Shown here: piece after piece, positions 42,950 through 51,275 of the stretch
Numbering within the stretch: the first letter of the stretch is position 1
Layout of the letters: every line of letters begins with the position of its first letter
NCBI GenBank assembly: GCA_019245755.1
Contig: JAFARC010000018.1
Location: 22,926-86,925 of the forward strand
From: Mycobacteriaceae bacterium
GTDB taxonomy: Bacteria > Actinomycetota > Actinomycetes > Mycobacteriales > Mycobacteriaceae
DNA: 64,000 bases
Reading direction: 5' to 3'
Notes under the pieces: model-generated
Seen by the model: the letters and a program-made list of their open reading frames with translations, nothing else
Databases searched by the model: none
Told to the model about the DNA's origin: nothing
Made by a program: the position numbers and the translations under genes

Positions 42950-43282
42950 ATGACTACCGACAAGACAGGTGCGCAAACCGCGGTGCACCCCGCCGACGAC
43001 CGATTCACGATCAGCGTTGACGGCAAGACCGTCGGTAGCGTGTACTTCGCCGACCGCGACCCGACGCGCGTTTTCTATCACTCCGAGGTTGACGACGACT
43101 ACGAAGGCCGTGGTCTGGCAACGATTCTCGTCGGCGAGGTGGTGCGCGCCACCGGTGCGGCCGGCCTGCGGATCGTGCCGGTGTGCGGCGTGGTGGCCCG
43201 GTACCTCGATAAGCATCCCGAGTTCAGCGACGTCGTCGATGCGCCCGCACCCGAAATTAAGCGGTGGGTGGCCGGAAGCTGA
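42950..43282 (+). CDS. Small GNAT-type N-acetyltransferase (YjdJ-like)
   Basis: A 110-aa protein of the short GNAT group (Pfam GCN5-related, YjdJ type). Features are VFYHSEVDDDYEGRGLATILVGEVVRAT, where the R/G-x-G-x-A loop binds acetyl-CoA, and GLRIVPVCGVVARYLDKHPEF. The motif C-x-x-V-x-x-Y-x-x-x-HPE is characteristic. GAAAGGA lies 8 nt before the ATG at 42950, fixing the start. Its acceptor is unknown. It sits at the junction between the Rv3860-type gene and tRNA-Leu. Confidence 0.86.
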   Translation: MTTDKTGAQTAVHPADDRFTISVDGKTVGSVYFADRDPTRVFYHSEVDDDYEGRGLATILVGEVVRATGAAGLRIVPVCGVVARYLDKHPEFSDVVDAPAPEIKRWVAGS

Positions 43283-43315
43283 GCGCCCCCGAAGCGCCGG
43301 CACTCAACAGACTCG

Positions 43316-43398
43316 TGGGCGAAGGGGGACTTGAACCCCCACGTCCCGAAGGACACTGGCACCTGAAGCCAGCGCGTCTGCCATTCCGCCACTCGCCC
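43316..43398 (-). tRNA. leuT: tRNA-Leu (CAG anticodon)
   Basis: On the minus strand the 83-nt sequence starts GGGCGAGTGGCGGAATGGC and ends ..TTCGCCC plus discriminator A. The 7-bp acceptor stem has one G-U pair. The anticodon loop is CTGGC-TTCAGGT-GCCAG, anticodon CAG. A long variable arm (TGTCCTTCGGGACG) and the T arm GGGGGTTCAAGTCCCCC are present, as expected for leucine tRNA. CCA is not encoded. It precedes fhaA, as leuT does in H37Rv. Confidence 0.96.
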
Positions 43399-43659
43399 GA
43401 AACAACCGGTTGAGGCTATCACGAGCCGCCACACCGGCCCCAACCGCGTCGGCCTGCCATCAGGCGCCGACAATGCCCGCCCCAAACGCCCGGAACGGCC
43501 TGTGACCTGCCCTGACGGTATTCTCAGAGTTCTACCGGTCCCGCAGCGGTTCCCGGGACCGATACCATGCAGATGAACGAGGTGGTGGCACGACACGCGG
43601 ATGAGTCGGCTACCCGCGACGCGATGAGGGCGACCGGAACAGCGCGGAAAGGCGGTGAC

Positions 43660-45063
43660 ATGGGCATAGTGCAGCGCATAGAGCGCAAACTAGAGGTCAC
43701 CGTCGGCGACGTCTTCGCCCGGGTGTTCGGTGGCGCGATCGTCCCACAAGAGGTCGAGACGATGTTGCAGCGCGAGGCCGCCGATGGCGTTCAGGCGCTC
43801 GCCGGCGGACGGCTGCTGGCGCCGAACGCCTACGTCATCACCCTCAGCGAAGCCGACTATCAAAAGGCGGTCGCCGACCCCGAGCTGACATCAGATACGT
43901 TTGCCCAACAGCTTGTGGGATACATCCGCGATCAGGGTTGGCAAACGTATGGTGATGTGGTTGTCCGATTCGAGCAGTCACCGAAGCTGCACACCGGGCA
44001 GTTCCGCACCCATGCGGCGGTCAATCCCGACATCACGCCCGCCCCACCACGCCAAGACCATGCGCTCAAATCAGAACCAGGAGTATCAGCGATGACCGAC
44101 AACCCGAGCTATCGCGGCGGCCAGGGGCAGGGGCGGCCCGCCGACGATTACTACGACGAACGTTACGGCCGTCCGCAGGATGATCCGCGGGCCGCCGGCG
44201 GCCCCGAACCGCGCGCCCCTTATCCGCCGGACCAAGGCGGCTACCCGGACCCCGGCGGCTATCCGCCGCAGGGCGAGCCGGCATACCCGCCGCGTGGCGG
44301 TTACCCCGATCAGGGCGGCTACCAGGACCAGGGTGCCTACCAGCCACCGTCGTACGAGCAGCGCCCGCCGGCCGGCTACGGCCCCGGCGGCTACGACCAA
44401 CCGTCCTATCGGCCGGGCCCCGGGAGCTACGGCGGCGGACAGCCCGGTTATGGCGACTACGGCGATTACGGGCGGCCGACAGGTCCGCCGCCCGGGCGCC
44501 ACGAAGAGCCCGGTTACGGCAGGCCCGAACCGCGCCCGGGTTACGGCGATTACGAACAGCACGGCTACCCCGGACAGTCGTACGGTCGCCCCGACTACGG
44601 CCAGCACGACTACGGCCGGTATGACTCGCCGGCTGGCGCCGGATACGGCGCCCCGCAGGCCGGTGAGTACGAGTACGGTCAGGGCGGCTACCCCGGCGGC
44701 GGCTACGGCGGCCAACCCGAGTACGCCGGTCAACCGGAGTACGCCGGCCACCCCGAGTATGGCGGTGGCACTGGCCAGACCACCGTCACTCTGCAACTCG
44801 ACGACGGCAGTGGTCGTACCTATCAACTCCGCGAGGGCGCCAACGTGATCGGCCGCGGCCAGGACGCGCAGTTCCGGCTACCCGACACCGGGGTGTCCCG
44901 CCGGCACCTGGAGATCCGCTGGGATGGTCAGGTGGCGTTGCTGTCCGACCTGAACTCCACGAACGGCACCACCGTGAACAACGCCCCGGTGCAGGAATGG
45001 CAGTTGGCCGACGGCGACGTGATCCGGCTAGGACACTCGGAAATCGTCGTCCGCGTTCACTGA
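43660..45063 (+). CDS. fhaA: FHA-domain protein FhaA
   Basis: FhaA, 467 aa, is the phosphothreonine-binding partner of the mycobacterial Ser/Thr kinases and of the lipid-II flippase regulator MviN. The N-terminal DUF3662 domain (about residues 1-130: IVQRIERKLEVTVGDVFARVFGG) is followed by a long Tyr/Gly/Pro/Gln-rich linker. The C-terminal FHA domain runs from about residue 375 (VTLQLDDGSGRTYQLREGAN, IGRGQDAQFRLPDTGVSRRH, LNSTNGTTVNN). The ATG at 43660 is chosen because GGAAAGGCGG precedes it and it aligns with the H37Rv start. It is the first gene of the pstP-rodA-pbpA-pknA-pknB cluster. Confidence 0.93.
   Translation: MGIVQRIERKLEVTVGDVFARVFGGAIVPQEVETMLQREAADGVQALAGGRLLAPNAYVITLSEADYQKAVADPELTSDTFAQQLVGYIRDQGWQTYGDVVVRFEQSPKLHTGQFRTHAAVNPDITPAPPRQDHALKSEPGVSAMTDNPSYRGGQGQGRPADDYYDERYGRPQDDPRAAGGPEPRAPYPPDQGGYPDPGGYPPQGEPAYPPRGGYPDQGGYQDQGAYQPPSYEQRPPAGYGPGGYDQPSYRPGPGSYGGGQPGYGDYGDYGRPTGPPPGRHEEPGYGRPEPRPGYGDYEQHGYPGQSYGRPDYGQHDYGRYDSPAGAGYGAPQAGEYEYGQGGYPGGGYGGQPEYAGQPEYAGHPEYGGGTGQTTVTLQLDDGSGRTYQLREGANVIGRGQDAQFRLPDTGVSRRHLEIRWDGQVALLSDLNSTNGTTVNNAPVQEWQLADGDVIRLGHSEIVVRVH
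44180..44770 (+). repeat. Degenerate Gly-Tyr/Pro repeat region inside fhaA
   Basis: This codes for the FhaA linker, with repeated units such as GGYPD, GGYQDQG, GYGDYG and PEYAGHPEYGG. The DNA is low-complexity rather than a clean tandem array, so it is a protein linker and not a CRISPR or VNTR. Length differs between mycobacterial FhaA proteins. Confidence 0.85.
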
Positions 45064-45160
45064 GGTCACGGCCGGTGCGAAGCTATGTGCTTCGCCCTCG
45101 TGCCGACCACCGTCCAAGTATCGTGACGTTGCCGATGGACGCGGACGGAGGGGGCGCCAG

Positions 45161-45628
45161 ATGCAGGGGCTAGTGCTGCAGCTGTCGCGCGCCGGCTTCC
45201 TCCTGCTGCTGTGGTTGTTCATTTGGTCGGTGTTGCGCATCCTGCGTACGGACATCTACGCGCCGACCGGGGCCGTGATGGTCCGCCGCGGTCTGGCGCT
45301 GCGCGGCTCGCTGCTCCCCAAACGCCAGCCGCGGAACGTCGCCGGTCACCTCGTCGTCACCCAGGGGGCGCTCACCGGCACCCGCATCACGCTCGGTAAT
45401 CAGCCGGTACTGATCGGCCGCGCCGACGACTCCACCCTCGTGCTGACCGACGACTACGCCTCGACTCGGCACGCCCGGCTGTCTCCGCGTGGGTCTGACT
45501 GGTACGTGGAAGACCTAGGATCGACCAACGGCACATATCTTGACAGGGCGAAGGTGACGACGGCGGTACGCGTTCCGATGGGCACGCCGGTTCGGATCGG
45601 CAAGACGGTAATCGAGCTGCGCCCGTGA
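45161..45628 (+). CDS. fhaB: FHA-domain membrane protein FhaB (FipA)
   Basis: FhaB, 155 aa as in H37Rv. An N-terminal TM (AGFLLLLWLFIWSVLRIL) precedes one FHA domain (residues about 75-150: VLIGRADDSTLVLTDDYASTRHARL, LGSTNGTYLDRAKV). It is reported to bridge FtsZ and FtsQ and to be phosphorylated by PknA. The ATG at 45161 follows GGAGGGGGCGCCAG. Its stop overlaps the pstP start (GTGA), giving translational coupling. Confidence 0.94.
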   Translation: MQGLVLQLSRAGFLLLLWLFIWSVLRILRTDIYAPTGAVMVRRGLALRGSLLPKRQPRNVAGHLVVTQGALTGTRITLGNQPVLIGRADDSTLVLTDDYASTRHARLSPRGSDWYVEDLGSTNGTYLDRAKVTTAVRVPMGTPVRIGKTVIELRP

Positions 45629-47097
45629 CGCTGGTCCTACGCTACGCCGCTCGCAGCGACCGCGGCCTTGTCCGCGCCAACAATGAGGACTCCGTATACG
45701 CCGGAGCGCGTCTGCTTGCGCTCGCCGACGGCATGGGCGGCCACGCCGCTGGTGAGGTCGCTTCCCAGCTCGTCATTGCCGCGCTCGCCCACCTCGACGA
45801 TGACGAGCCCGGCGGCGACCTGCTGAGCAAACTCGACCAGGCAGTGCGTGAAGGCAACGCTGCGATCGCCGCCCACGTCGAACTCGACCCCGAGCTCGAG
45901 GGCATGGGCACCACTCTGACGGCAATCCTGTTCGCGGGCAATAGACTTGGCCTGGTCCACATCGGCGACTCACGCGGCTACCTGCTGCGTGACGGCGAGC
46001 TCACCCAGATCACCAAAGACGACACCTTCGTCCAGACCCTCGTCGATGAGGGCCGTATCACCGCCGAGGAGGCACACAGCCATCCCCAGCGGTCACTGAT
46101 CATGCGCGCACTCACCGGCCATGAGGTCGAGCCGACCTTGATCATGCGGGAGGCCCGCGCCAGGGACCGTTACCTGCTGTGCAGCGACGGGCTCTCCGAC
46201 CCGGTCAGTCAGGAGACCATCCTCGAGGCGCTGAAGTTACCTGATGTGGCCGAAAGTGCCGATCGCCTCATAGAATTGGCGCTACGCGGCGGCGGTCCTG
46301 ACAACGTCACCGTAGTGGTGGCCGACGTCGTCGACTACGACTACGGCCAGACGCAGCCGATCATCGCCGGTGCGGTCTCCGGTGACGACGACAACCAGAT
46401 CGCGCCACCGAACACCTCCGCCGGACGGGCGTCAGCGTTCAATCCCACCCGCAACATCGTCAAACGTGTTCTGCCCACTCAGGAAACCCCGGCCCGTCAG
46501 CCCCGGTCGCGCCGGCGCATCGTCATCGCCACTGTGCTGCTGGCGCTCGTCGTGCTTGCCGCGCTGGCCGTCGGGCGTGCGATGATCCGCAGTAACTACT
46601 ATGTCAGCGAGCACGACGGCACGGTCTCGATCATGCGAGGTGTGCAGGGATCCTTTCTCGGATATCCGTTGCAGGAGCCGTATCTGCTTGGCTGTCTGAA
46701 CGATCGAAATGAACTGTCACTTATAAGCTTTGACCAGTCTCGCGATAAGCTCGACTGTCATCTGCTCGGTGTCAATGATCTGCGGCCCTCGGAGCGCGCG
46801 CAGGTCATCGCTGGCCTGCCGACCGGCAGCCTGGACAACGCGATCTCACAGATCAATGAGCTGGCGCACAGCTCGGTGCTGCCCGTCTGCCCGCCGCCGC
46901 CCGCGACCGTCAACAGGCCTGCGCCCGCTCCGGCCACGGCACCCGCGCCCGGCCCGATCCCGCCGTCGGCTCCGCCGAATCCCGAATCGCCCTCCCCAGC
47001 TCCCGAGTCCGCGGCGCCGACTAGCACCGCGCCCACGGTCACCGCGCTCCCGCCGCCTCCGCCGGAACCGGGCACAAACTGCCGGGCGGCCGCATGA
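45625..47097 (+). CDS. pstP: Ser/Thr protein phosphatase PstP (PP2C family)
   Basis: PstP, 490 aa, is the single PP2C phosphatase opposing PknA/PknB and other kinases. PP2C metal-site motifs are in order: RSDRGLVRANNEDSVY, LALADGMGGHAAGE, LVHIGDSRGYLLRDGEL, LCSDGLSDPV and GGGPDNVTVVVADVV. A TM segment near residue 305 (IVIATVLLALVVLAALAVG) links to an extracytoplasmic domain with two cysteines and a Pro-rich tail. It is slightly shorter than the H37Rv protein (about 514). GTG start, overlapping fhaB; its stop overlaps rodA (ATGA). Confidence 0.95.
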   Translation: MTLVLRYAARSDRGLVRANNEDSVYAGARLLALADGMGGHAAGEVASQLVIAALAHLDDDEPGGDLLSKLDQAVREGNAAIAAHVELDPELEGMGTTLTAILFAGNRLGLVHIGDSRGYLLRDGELTQITKDDTFVQTLVDEGRITAEEAHSHPQRSLIMRALTGHEVEPTLIMREARARDRYLLCSDGLSDPVSQETILEALKLPDVAESADRLIELALRGGGPDNVTVVVADVVDYDYGQTQPIIAGAVSGDDDNQIAPPNTSAGRASAFNPTRNIVKRVLPTQETPARQPRSRRRIVIATVLLALVVLAALAVGRAMIRSNYYVSEHDGTVSIMRGVQGSFLGYPLQEPYLLGCLNDRNELSLISFDQSRDKLDCHLLGVNDLRPSERAQVIAGLPTGSLDNAISQINELAHSSVLPVCPPPPATVNRPAPAPATAPAPGPIPPSAPPNPESPSPAPESAAPTSTAPTVTALPPPPPEPGTNCRAAA

Positions 47098-48509
47098 CCA
47101 CGCAGCCGCAACCTGTCGTCGCCGTCACGCCGCCGCTGCCCAACCGGCGCAACGCCGAACTGTTGCTGCTGGTGTTCGCCGCGGTGATCACCGCCGTGGC
47201 GCTGCTCATCGTGGAGGCGAACCAGGAGCAGGGCGTGCGATGGGATCTCGCACGATACATGGTCGCCTACCTGGCGCTGGTCGGCGGTGCTCACCTGGCG
47301 ATCCGGCGGTTCGCGCCACATGCCGACCCGCTGCTCCTGCCTGTCGTCGCGTTGTTGAATGGCCTTGGGCTCGTGATGATTCATCGCCTCGAGCTATCCG
47401 ATGGTCACCTGGTCTCCGGCACCGGAAACGAGCCGAGCGCGAACCAACAGATACTTTGGACGCTGGTAGGGGTCATTGCTTTCGCACTCGTGGTCGTCTT
47501 CCTGCGGGATCATCGCATTCTCGCGCGTTACGGCTACATCTCCGGCGTCGCAGGGCTGGTTTTATTGGTGATTCCCGCCCTATTGCCGTCGTCGCTGTCG
47601 GAGGAAAACGGCGCCAAGATCTGGATCCGTCTGCCGGCCTTCTCGTTTCAGCCCGCCGAGTTCTCGAAGATTGTCCTACCCATATTCTTTGCCGCTGTGT
47701 TGGTGGCCAAGCGCGGCTTGTTCACCAGTGCGGGTAAGCATTTCCTCCGCATGACCCTGCCTCGCCCGCGCGACCTCGCGCCGCTGCTGGCCGCGTGGAT
47801 CATCTCGGTCGGGGTCATGGTCTTCGAGAAAGACCTCGGCACGTCGCTGCTGCTGTACGCCTCGTTTCTGGTGATGGTCTACATCGCGACCGACCGGCTC
47901 AGCTGGGCGGTGATCGGTCTGGCCCTGTTCGCGGCCGGAAGCGTTGCAGCATATTATCTTTTGCACCACGTGCAGGTTCGGGTGCAGACCTGGCTCAATC
48001 CATTCGCCGATCCTGATGGCACCGGCCATCAGATGGTGCAGTCGTTGTTCAGTTTCGCGACCGGCGGCGTCTTCGGGACCGGCCTCGGTAACGGTCAGCC
48101 GGGTACCGTCCCCGCAGCGTCAACCGGTTTCATCATCGCCGCGGTCGGAGAAGAGCTCGGCCTCGTTGGGCTCGCTGGTGTGCTGATGCTGTACACGATC
48201 GTGATCATTCGGGGGTTACGGACGGCGATCGCCGTGCGTGACAGCTTCGGTAAATTGCTTGCTGCGGGGCTGGCGTCGGCGCTGGCGATCCAGCTGTTCG
48301 TCGTGGTCGGTGGCGTCACCAAGCTGGTCCCGCTGACCGGCCTCACCACGCCATGGATGTCGTACGGCGGCTCGTCGCTGCTGGCAAACTATGTGCTGCT
48401 GGCGATTCTCGTACGAATCTCTCATGCGGCACGCCGCCCGATCGGCACGCGGCCACGCCCCGCCACACCCACCGTGGTGGCGAGCACAGAGGTGATCCAG
48501 AACGCATGA
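47094..48509 (+). CDS. rodA: SEDS-family peptidoglycan glycosyltransferase RodA
   Basis: RodA, 471 aa, polymerises lipid II glycan strands during elongation with the transpeptidase PbpA encoded next. It has about 12 hydrophobic helices from residue 20 on. SEDS signature blocks are FQPAEFSKIVLPIFFA, ISVGVMVFEKDLGTSLLLY (with the catalytic Asp region) and GLTTPWMSYGGSSLLANY. The overlaps with pstP (ATGA) and pbpA (ATGA) show tight coupling of the pair. Length matches H37Rv. Confidence 0.95.
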   Translation: MTTQPQPVVAVTPPLPNRRNAELLLLVFAAVITAVALLIVEANQEQGVRWDLARYMVAYLALVGGAHLAIRRFAPHADPLLLPVVALLNGLGLVMIHRLELSDGHLVSGTGNEPSANQQILWTLVGVIAFALVVVFLRDHRILARYGYISGVAGLVLLVIPALLPSSLSEENGAKIWIRLPAFSFQPAEFSKIVLPIFFAAVLVAKRGLFTSAGKHFLRMTLPRPRDLAPLLAAWIISVGVMVFEKDLGTSLLLYASFLVMVYIATDRLSWAVIGLALFAAGSVAAYYLLHHVQVRVQTWLNPFADPDGTGHQMVQSLFSFATGGVFGTGLGNGQPGTVPAASTGFIIAAVGEELGLVGLAGVLMLYTIVIIRGLRTAIAVRDSFGKLLAAGLASALAIQLFVVVGGVTKLVPLTGLTTPWMSYGGSSLLANYVLLAILVRISHAARRPIGTRPRPATPTVVASTEVIQNA

Positions 48510-49984
48510 ACGCCTCCCTCCGCCGCATCTCGGTCACGATCATGGTCTTGATCGTCCTGTTGCTGCTCAACGCAACGCTCACCCAGGTTTTCACCGCCGA
48601 CGGCCTGCGGGCCGATCCGCGCAACCAGCGCGTGCTGCTCGACGAGTACTCCCGCCAGCGGGGCCAGATATCGGCGGGCGGTCAGTTGCTGGCCTATTCG
48701 GTGTCGACAAGCGGGCGGTTCCGTTTCCTGCGGGTATACCCAAATCCGTTGGCCTACGCGCCGATCACCGGCTTTTACTCGCTGCGCTACTCCAGCACCG
48801 GCCTCGAACGCGCCGAGGATTCGATGCTCAATGGGTCCGACGAGCGGCTGTTCGGCCGGCGGCTGGCTGATTTCTTCACGGGCCGTGACCCTCGTGGCGG
48901 CAACGTCGACACCACGATCAATCCCCAAGTGCAGCAGGCCGCCTGGGACGCGATGTCGCATGGTTGCAGCGGCGGCCCCTGCAAAGGTGCGGTCGTCGCG
49001 CTCGAGCCGGCGACCGGCAAGATCCTGGCGATGGTCTCTTCACCGTCGTACGACCCCAACCTGCTCGCCTCCCATGATGTGAATGAGCAAACAAAGACGT
49101 GGCAGCAGCTGCGCGACAGCCCGGACAATCCGATGCTGAACCGCGCGATTGCCGAAACCTATCCGCCCGGCTCGACCTTTAAGGTCATCACCACCGCCGC
49201 GGCATTGCAGGCCGGCGCGAATGAAAGCGATCAGCTCACCGCAGCCCCGAGTATCCAGCTGCCCGACAGCACAGCGACGCTGGAGAACTTCGGGAGCACG
49301 CCCTGCGGAGGTGGCCCGACCGCATCGCTGGAGGAGGCGTTCGTACATTCGTGCAACACCGCGTTCGTCCAGCTGGGGATCAAGACCGGGGTGGACGCAC
49401 TCCGTGGCGCCGCCCAAGCCTTCGGCCTCGACATGCCCCCCGACCCGATCCCGTTGCAGGTAGCCGAGTCCACCGTCGGCCCCATTCCGGACGCCGCCGC
49501 CCTTGGCATGTCAAGCATCGGTCAGAAGGATGTCGCGCTGACTCCGTTGCAAAACGCGATGGTGGCCGCCACTATCGCGAATGAAGGCGTAACGATGCAG
49601 CCGTACCTGGTCGACAGCCTCAAGGGGCCCGACCTGGCCAACATCAGCACCACCGGCCCGCATGAGCTCCGGCGTGCGGTCTCGCCACAGATCGCCGCTA
49701 GGCTGACGAGTCTGATGATCGGCGCCGAACAGGACACGCAGCAGAAAGGGGCTATTCCCGGCGTGCAGATCGCGTCCAAGACCGGCACGGCAGAGCACGG
49801 CAATGATCCCCGCAACACGCCTCCGCACGCCTGGTACATCGCCTTCGCCCCGGCACAGAGTCCCAAGGTGGCGATCGCCGTGGTCGTCGAGGATGGCGGT
49901 GACCGGCTCTCGGCAACCGGTGGGGCAGTCGCCGCACCGGTCGGTCGTGCGGTGATCGCCGCAGCGCTTCGGGAGGGATCATGA
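48506..49984 (+). CDS. pbpA: Penicillin-binding protein PbpA (class B transpeptidase)
   Basis: PbpA, 492 aa. An N-terminal membrane anchor ([18 protein letters not shown]) precedes the dimerisation domain and the penicillin-binding transpeptidase domain. Active-site motifs: [10 protein letters not shown] (S-x-x-K, serine near residue 222), [10 protein letters not shown] (S-x-N) and [11 protein letters not shown] (K-T-G). It cross-links peptidoglycan during elongation and septation with RodA, and is phosphorylated by PknB in mycobacteria. The ATG at 48506 overlaps the rodA stop; its own stop overlaps pknA (ATGA). Confidence 0.95.
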   Translation: MNASLRRISVTIMVLIVLLLLNATLTQVFTADGLRADPRNQRVLLDEYSRQRGQISAGGQLLAYSVSTSGRFRFLRVYPNPLAYAPITGFYSLRYSSTGLERAEDSMLNGSDERLFGRRLADFFTGRDPRGGNVDTTINPQVQQAAWDAMSHGCSGGPCKGAVVALEPATGKILAMVSSPSYDPNLLASHDVNEQTKTWQQLRDSPDNPMLNRAIAETYPPGSTFKVITTAAALQAGANESDQLTAAPSIQLPDSTATLENFGSTPCGGGPTASLEEAFVHSCNTAFVQLGIKTGVDALRGAAQAFGLDMPPDPIPLQVAESTVGPIPDAAALGMSSIGQKDVALTPLQNAMVAATIANEGVTMQPYLVDSLKGPDLANISTTGPHELRRAVSPQIAARLTSLMIGAEQDTQQKGAIPGVQIASKTGTAEHGNDPRNTPPHAWYIAFAPAQSPKVAIAVVVEDGGDRLSATGGAVAAPVGRAVIAAALREGS

Positions 49985-51273
49985 GCCCGCGCGTGGGTGT
50001 GACGCTCTCCGGTCGGTACCGTCTGCAGCGCCTGATAGCTACCGGCGGCATGGGGCAGGTGTGGGAGGCGGTGGACAGTCGGCTGGGCCGGCGTGTCGCC
50101 GTGAAAGTGCTCAAGGCTGAGTTCTCATCCGATCCCGAGTTCATTGAGCGGTTCCGCGCCGAGGCGCGCACCACGGCGATGCTCAACCACCCAGGCATCG
50201 CCAGCGTCTACGACTACGGCGAGACCGAGATCGACGCCGAGGGCCGCACGGCGTACCTGGTCATGGAGTTGGTCAACGGCGAGCCGCTGAATTCGGTGCT
50301 CAAGCGCACCGGGCGGTTATCGCTGCGCCATTCGCTGGACATGCTCGAGCAGACCGGCCGGGCGCTGCAGGTGGCCCACAACGCCGGGCTGGTGCACCGC
50401 GATGTCAAACCGGGCAACATTCTGATCACCCCCACTGGTCAGGTGAAGATCACCGATTTCGGGATCGCCAAGGCCGTCGATGCCGCACCGGTCACCCAGA
50501 CCGGGATGGTGATGGGCACCGCGCAGTACATCGCTCCCGAGCAGGCGCTCGGCCACGATGCCACCGCGGCCAGCGACGTCTACTCGCTGGGAGTGGTCGG
50601 CTACGAAGCCGTCTCGGGCAAGCGGCCGTTCACCGGCGACGGCGCGTTGACCGTGGCGATGAAACACATCAAGGAAACACCGGCGCCGCTGCCGGCCGAC
50701 CTGCCGCCGAACGTGCGCGAGCTCATCGAGATCACCCTGGTGAAGAACCCCGGCATGCGATATCGCAACGGCGGCCAGTTCGCCGACGCGGTGGCCGCCG
50801 TGCGTTCCGGCCGCCGGCCACCGCGGCCAAATCAGGCCCCCACCATCAACCGCGCCAGCCCTGCGGCTATCCCGTCCGGTGCGCAAGCCCGGGCGGCCGC
50901 CGACTTGACGGCCCGTTCCGGTGCCATGACCGGTGCCCGGGCCCGTCCGATCCCCGGCAGCCACCGTCCGCCGCCACCGCGGCGAACATTCTCGTCAGGT
51001 CAGCGGGCGCTGTTGTGGGCGGCGGGCGTGCTCGGTGCCCTCGCCATCGTGATTGCCGTGCTGATCGTGATCAACGCCCGCGACAAACAGAACCAGCAAC
51101 AGCAGCCGCCGCCGACGGTCAGCGAGTCTGTTACCACGTCGGCCCAGTCGCCTGGCCAAGCACCCGCTCAGCCGCAGGATTGGACGCGGACCGATGCCTT
51201 CGGGAAGGGTGGAGAACGAATCGGTGAGCCCAGACGGGCGGCTCCCGGCGCGCCTTCACATGATGAGACGTAG
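49981..51273 (+). CDS. pknA: Ser/Thr protein kinase PknA
   Basis: PknA, 430 aa (431 in H37Rv). The kinase domain covers residues 1-270: glycine loop [17 protein letters not shown] lysine, [10 protein letters not shown] catalytic loop, DFGIAKAV magnesium loop and the activation segment [19 protein letters not shown] single TM ([22 protein letters not shown]) near residue 345 is followed by a short external tail without PASTA domains. It controls cell shape and division with PknB. It overlaps pbpA and is followed 2 nt later by pknB. Confidence 0.96.
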   Translation: MSPRVGVTLSGRYRLQRLIATGGMGQVWEAVDSRLGRRVAVKVLKAEFSSDPEFIERFRAEARTTAMLNHPGIASVYDYGETEIDAEGRTAYLVMELVNGEPLNSVLKRTGRLSLRHSLDMLEQTGRALQVAHNAGLVHRDVKPGNILITPTGQVKITDFGIAKAVDAAPVTQTGMVMGTAQYIAPEQALGHDATAASDVYSLGVVGYEAVSGKRPFTGDGALTVAMKHIKETPAPLPADLPPNVRELIEITLVKNPGMRYRNGGQFADAVAAVRSGRRPPRPNQAPTINRASPAAIPSGAQARAAADLTARSGAMTGARARPIPGSHRPPPPRRTFSSGQRALLWAAGVLGALAIVIAVLIVINARDKQNQQQQPPPTVSESVTTSAQSPGQAPAQPQDWTRTDAFGKGGERIGEPRRAAPGAPSHDET

Positions 51274-51275
51274 CA

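Noticed and set aside
44180-44770. CRISPR-like or VNTR array
   Set aside because: The periodicity is degenerate and in frame with the FhaA linker (GGY/PGY units). There are no constant repeats with unique spacers.
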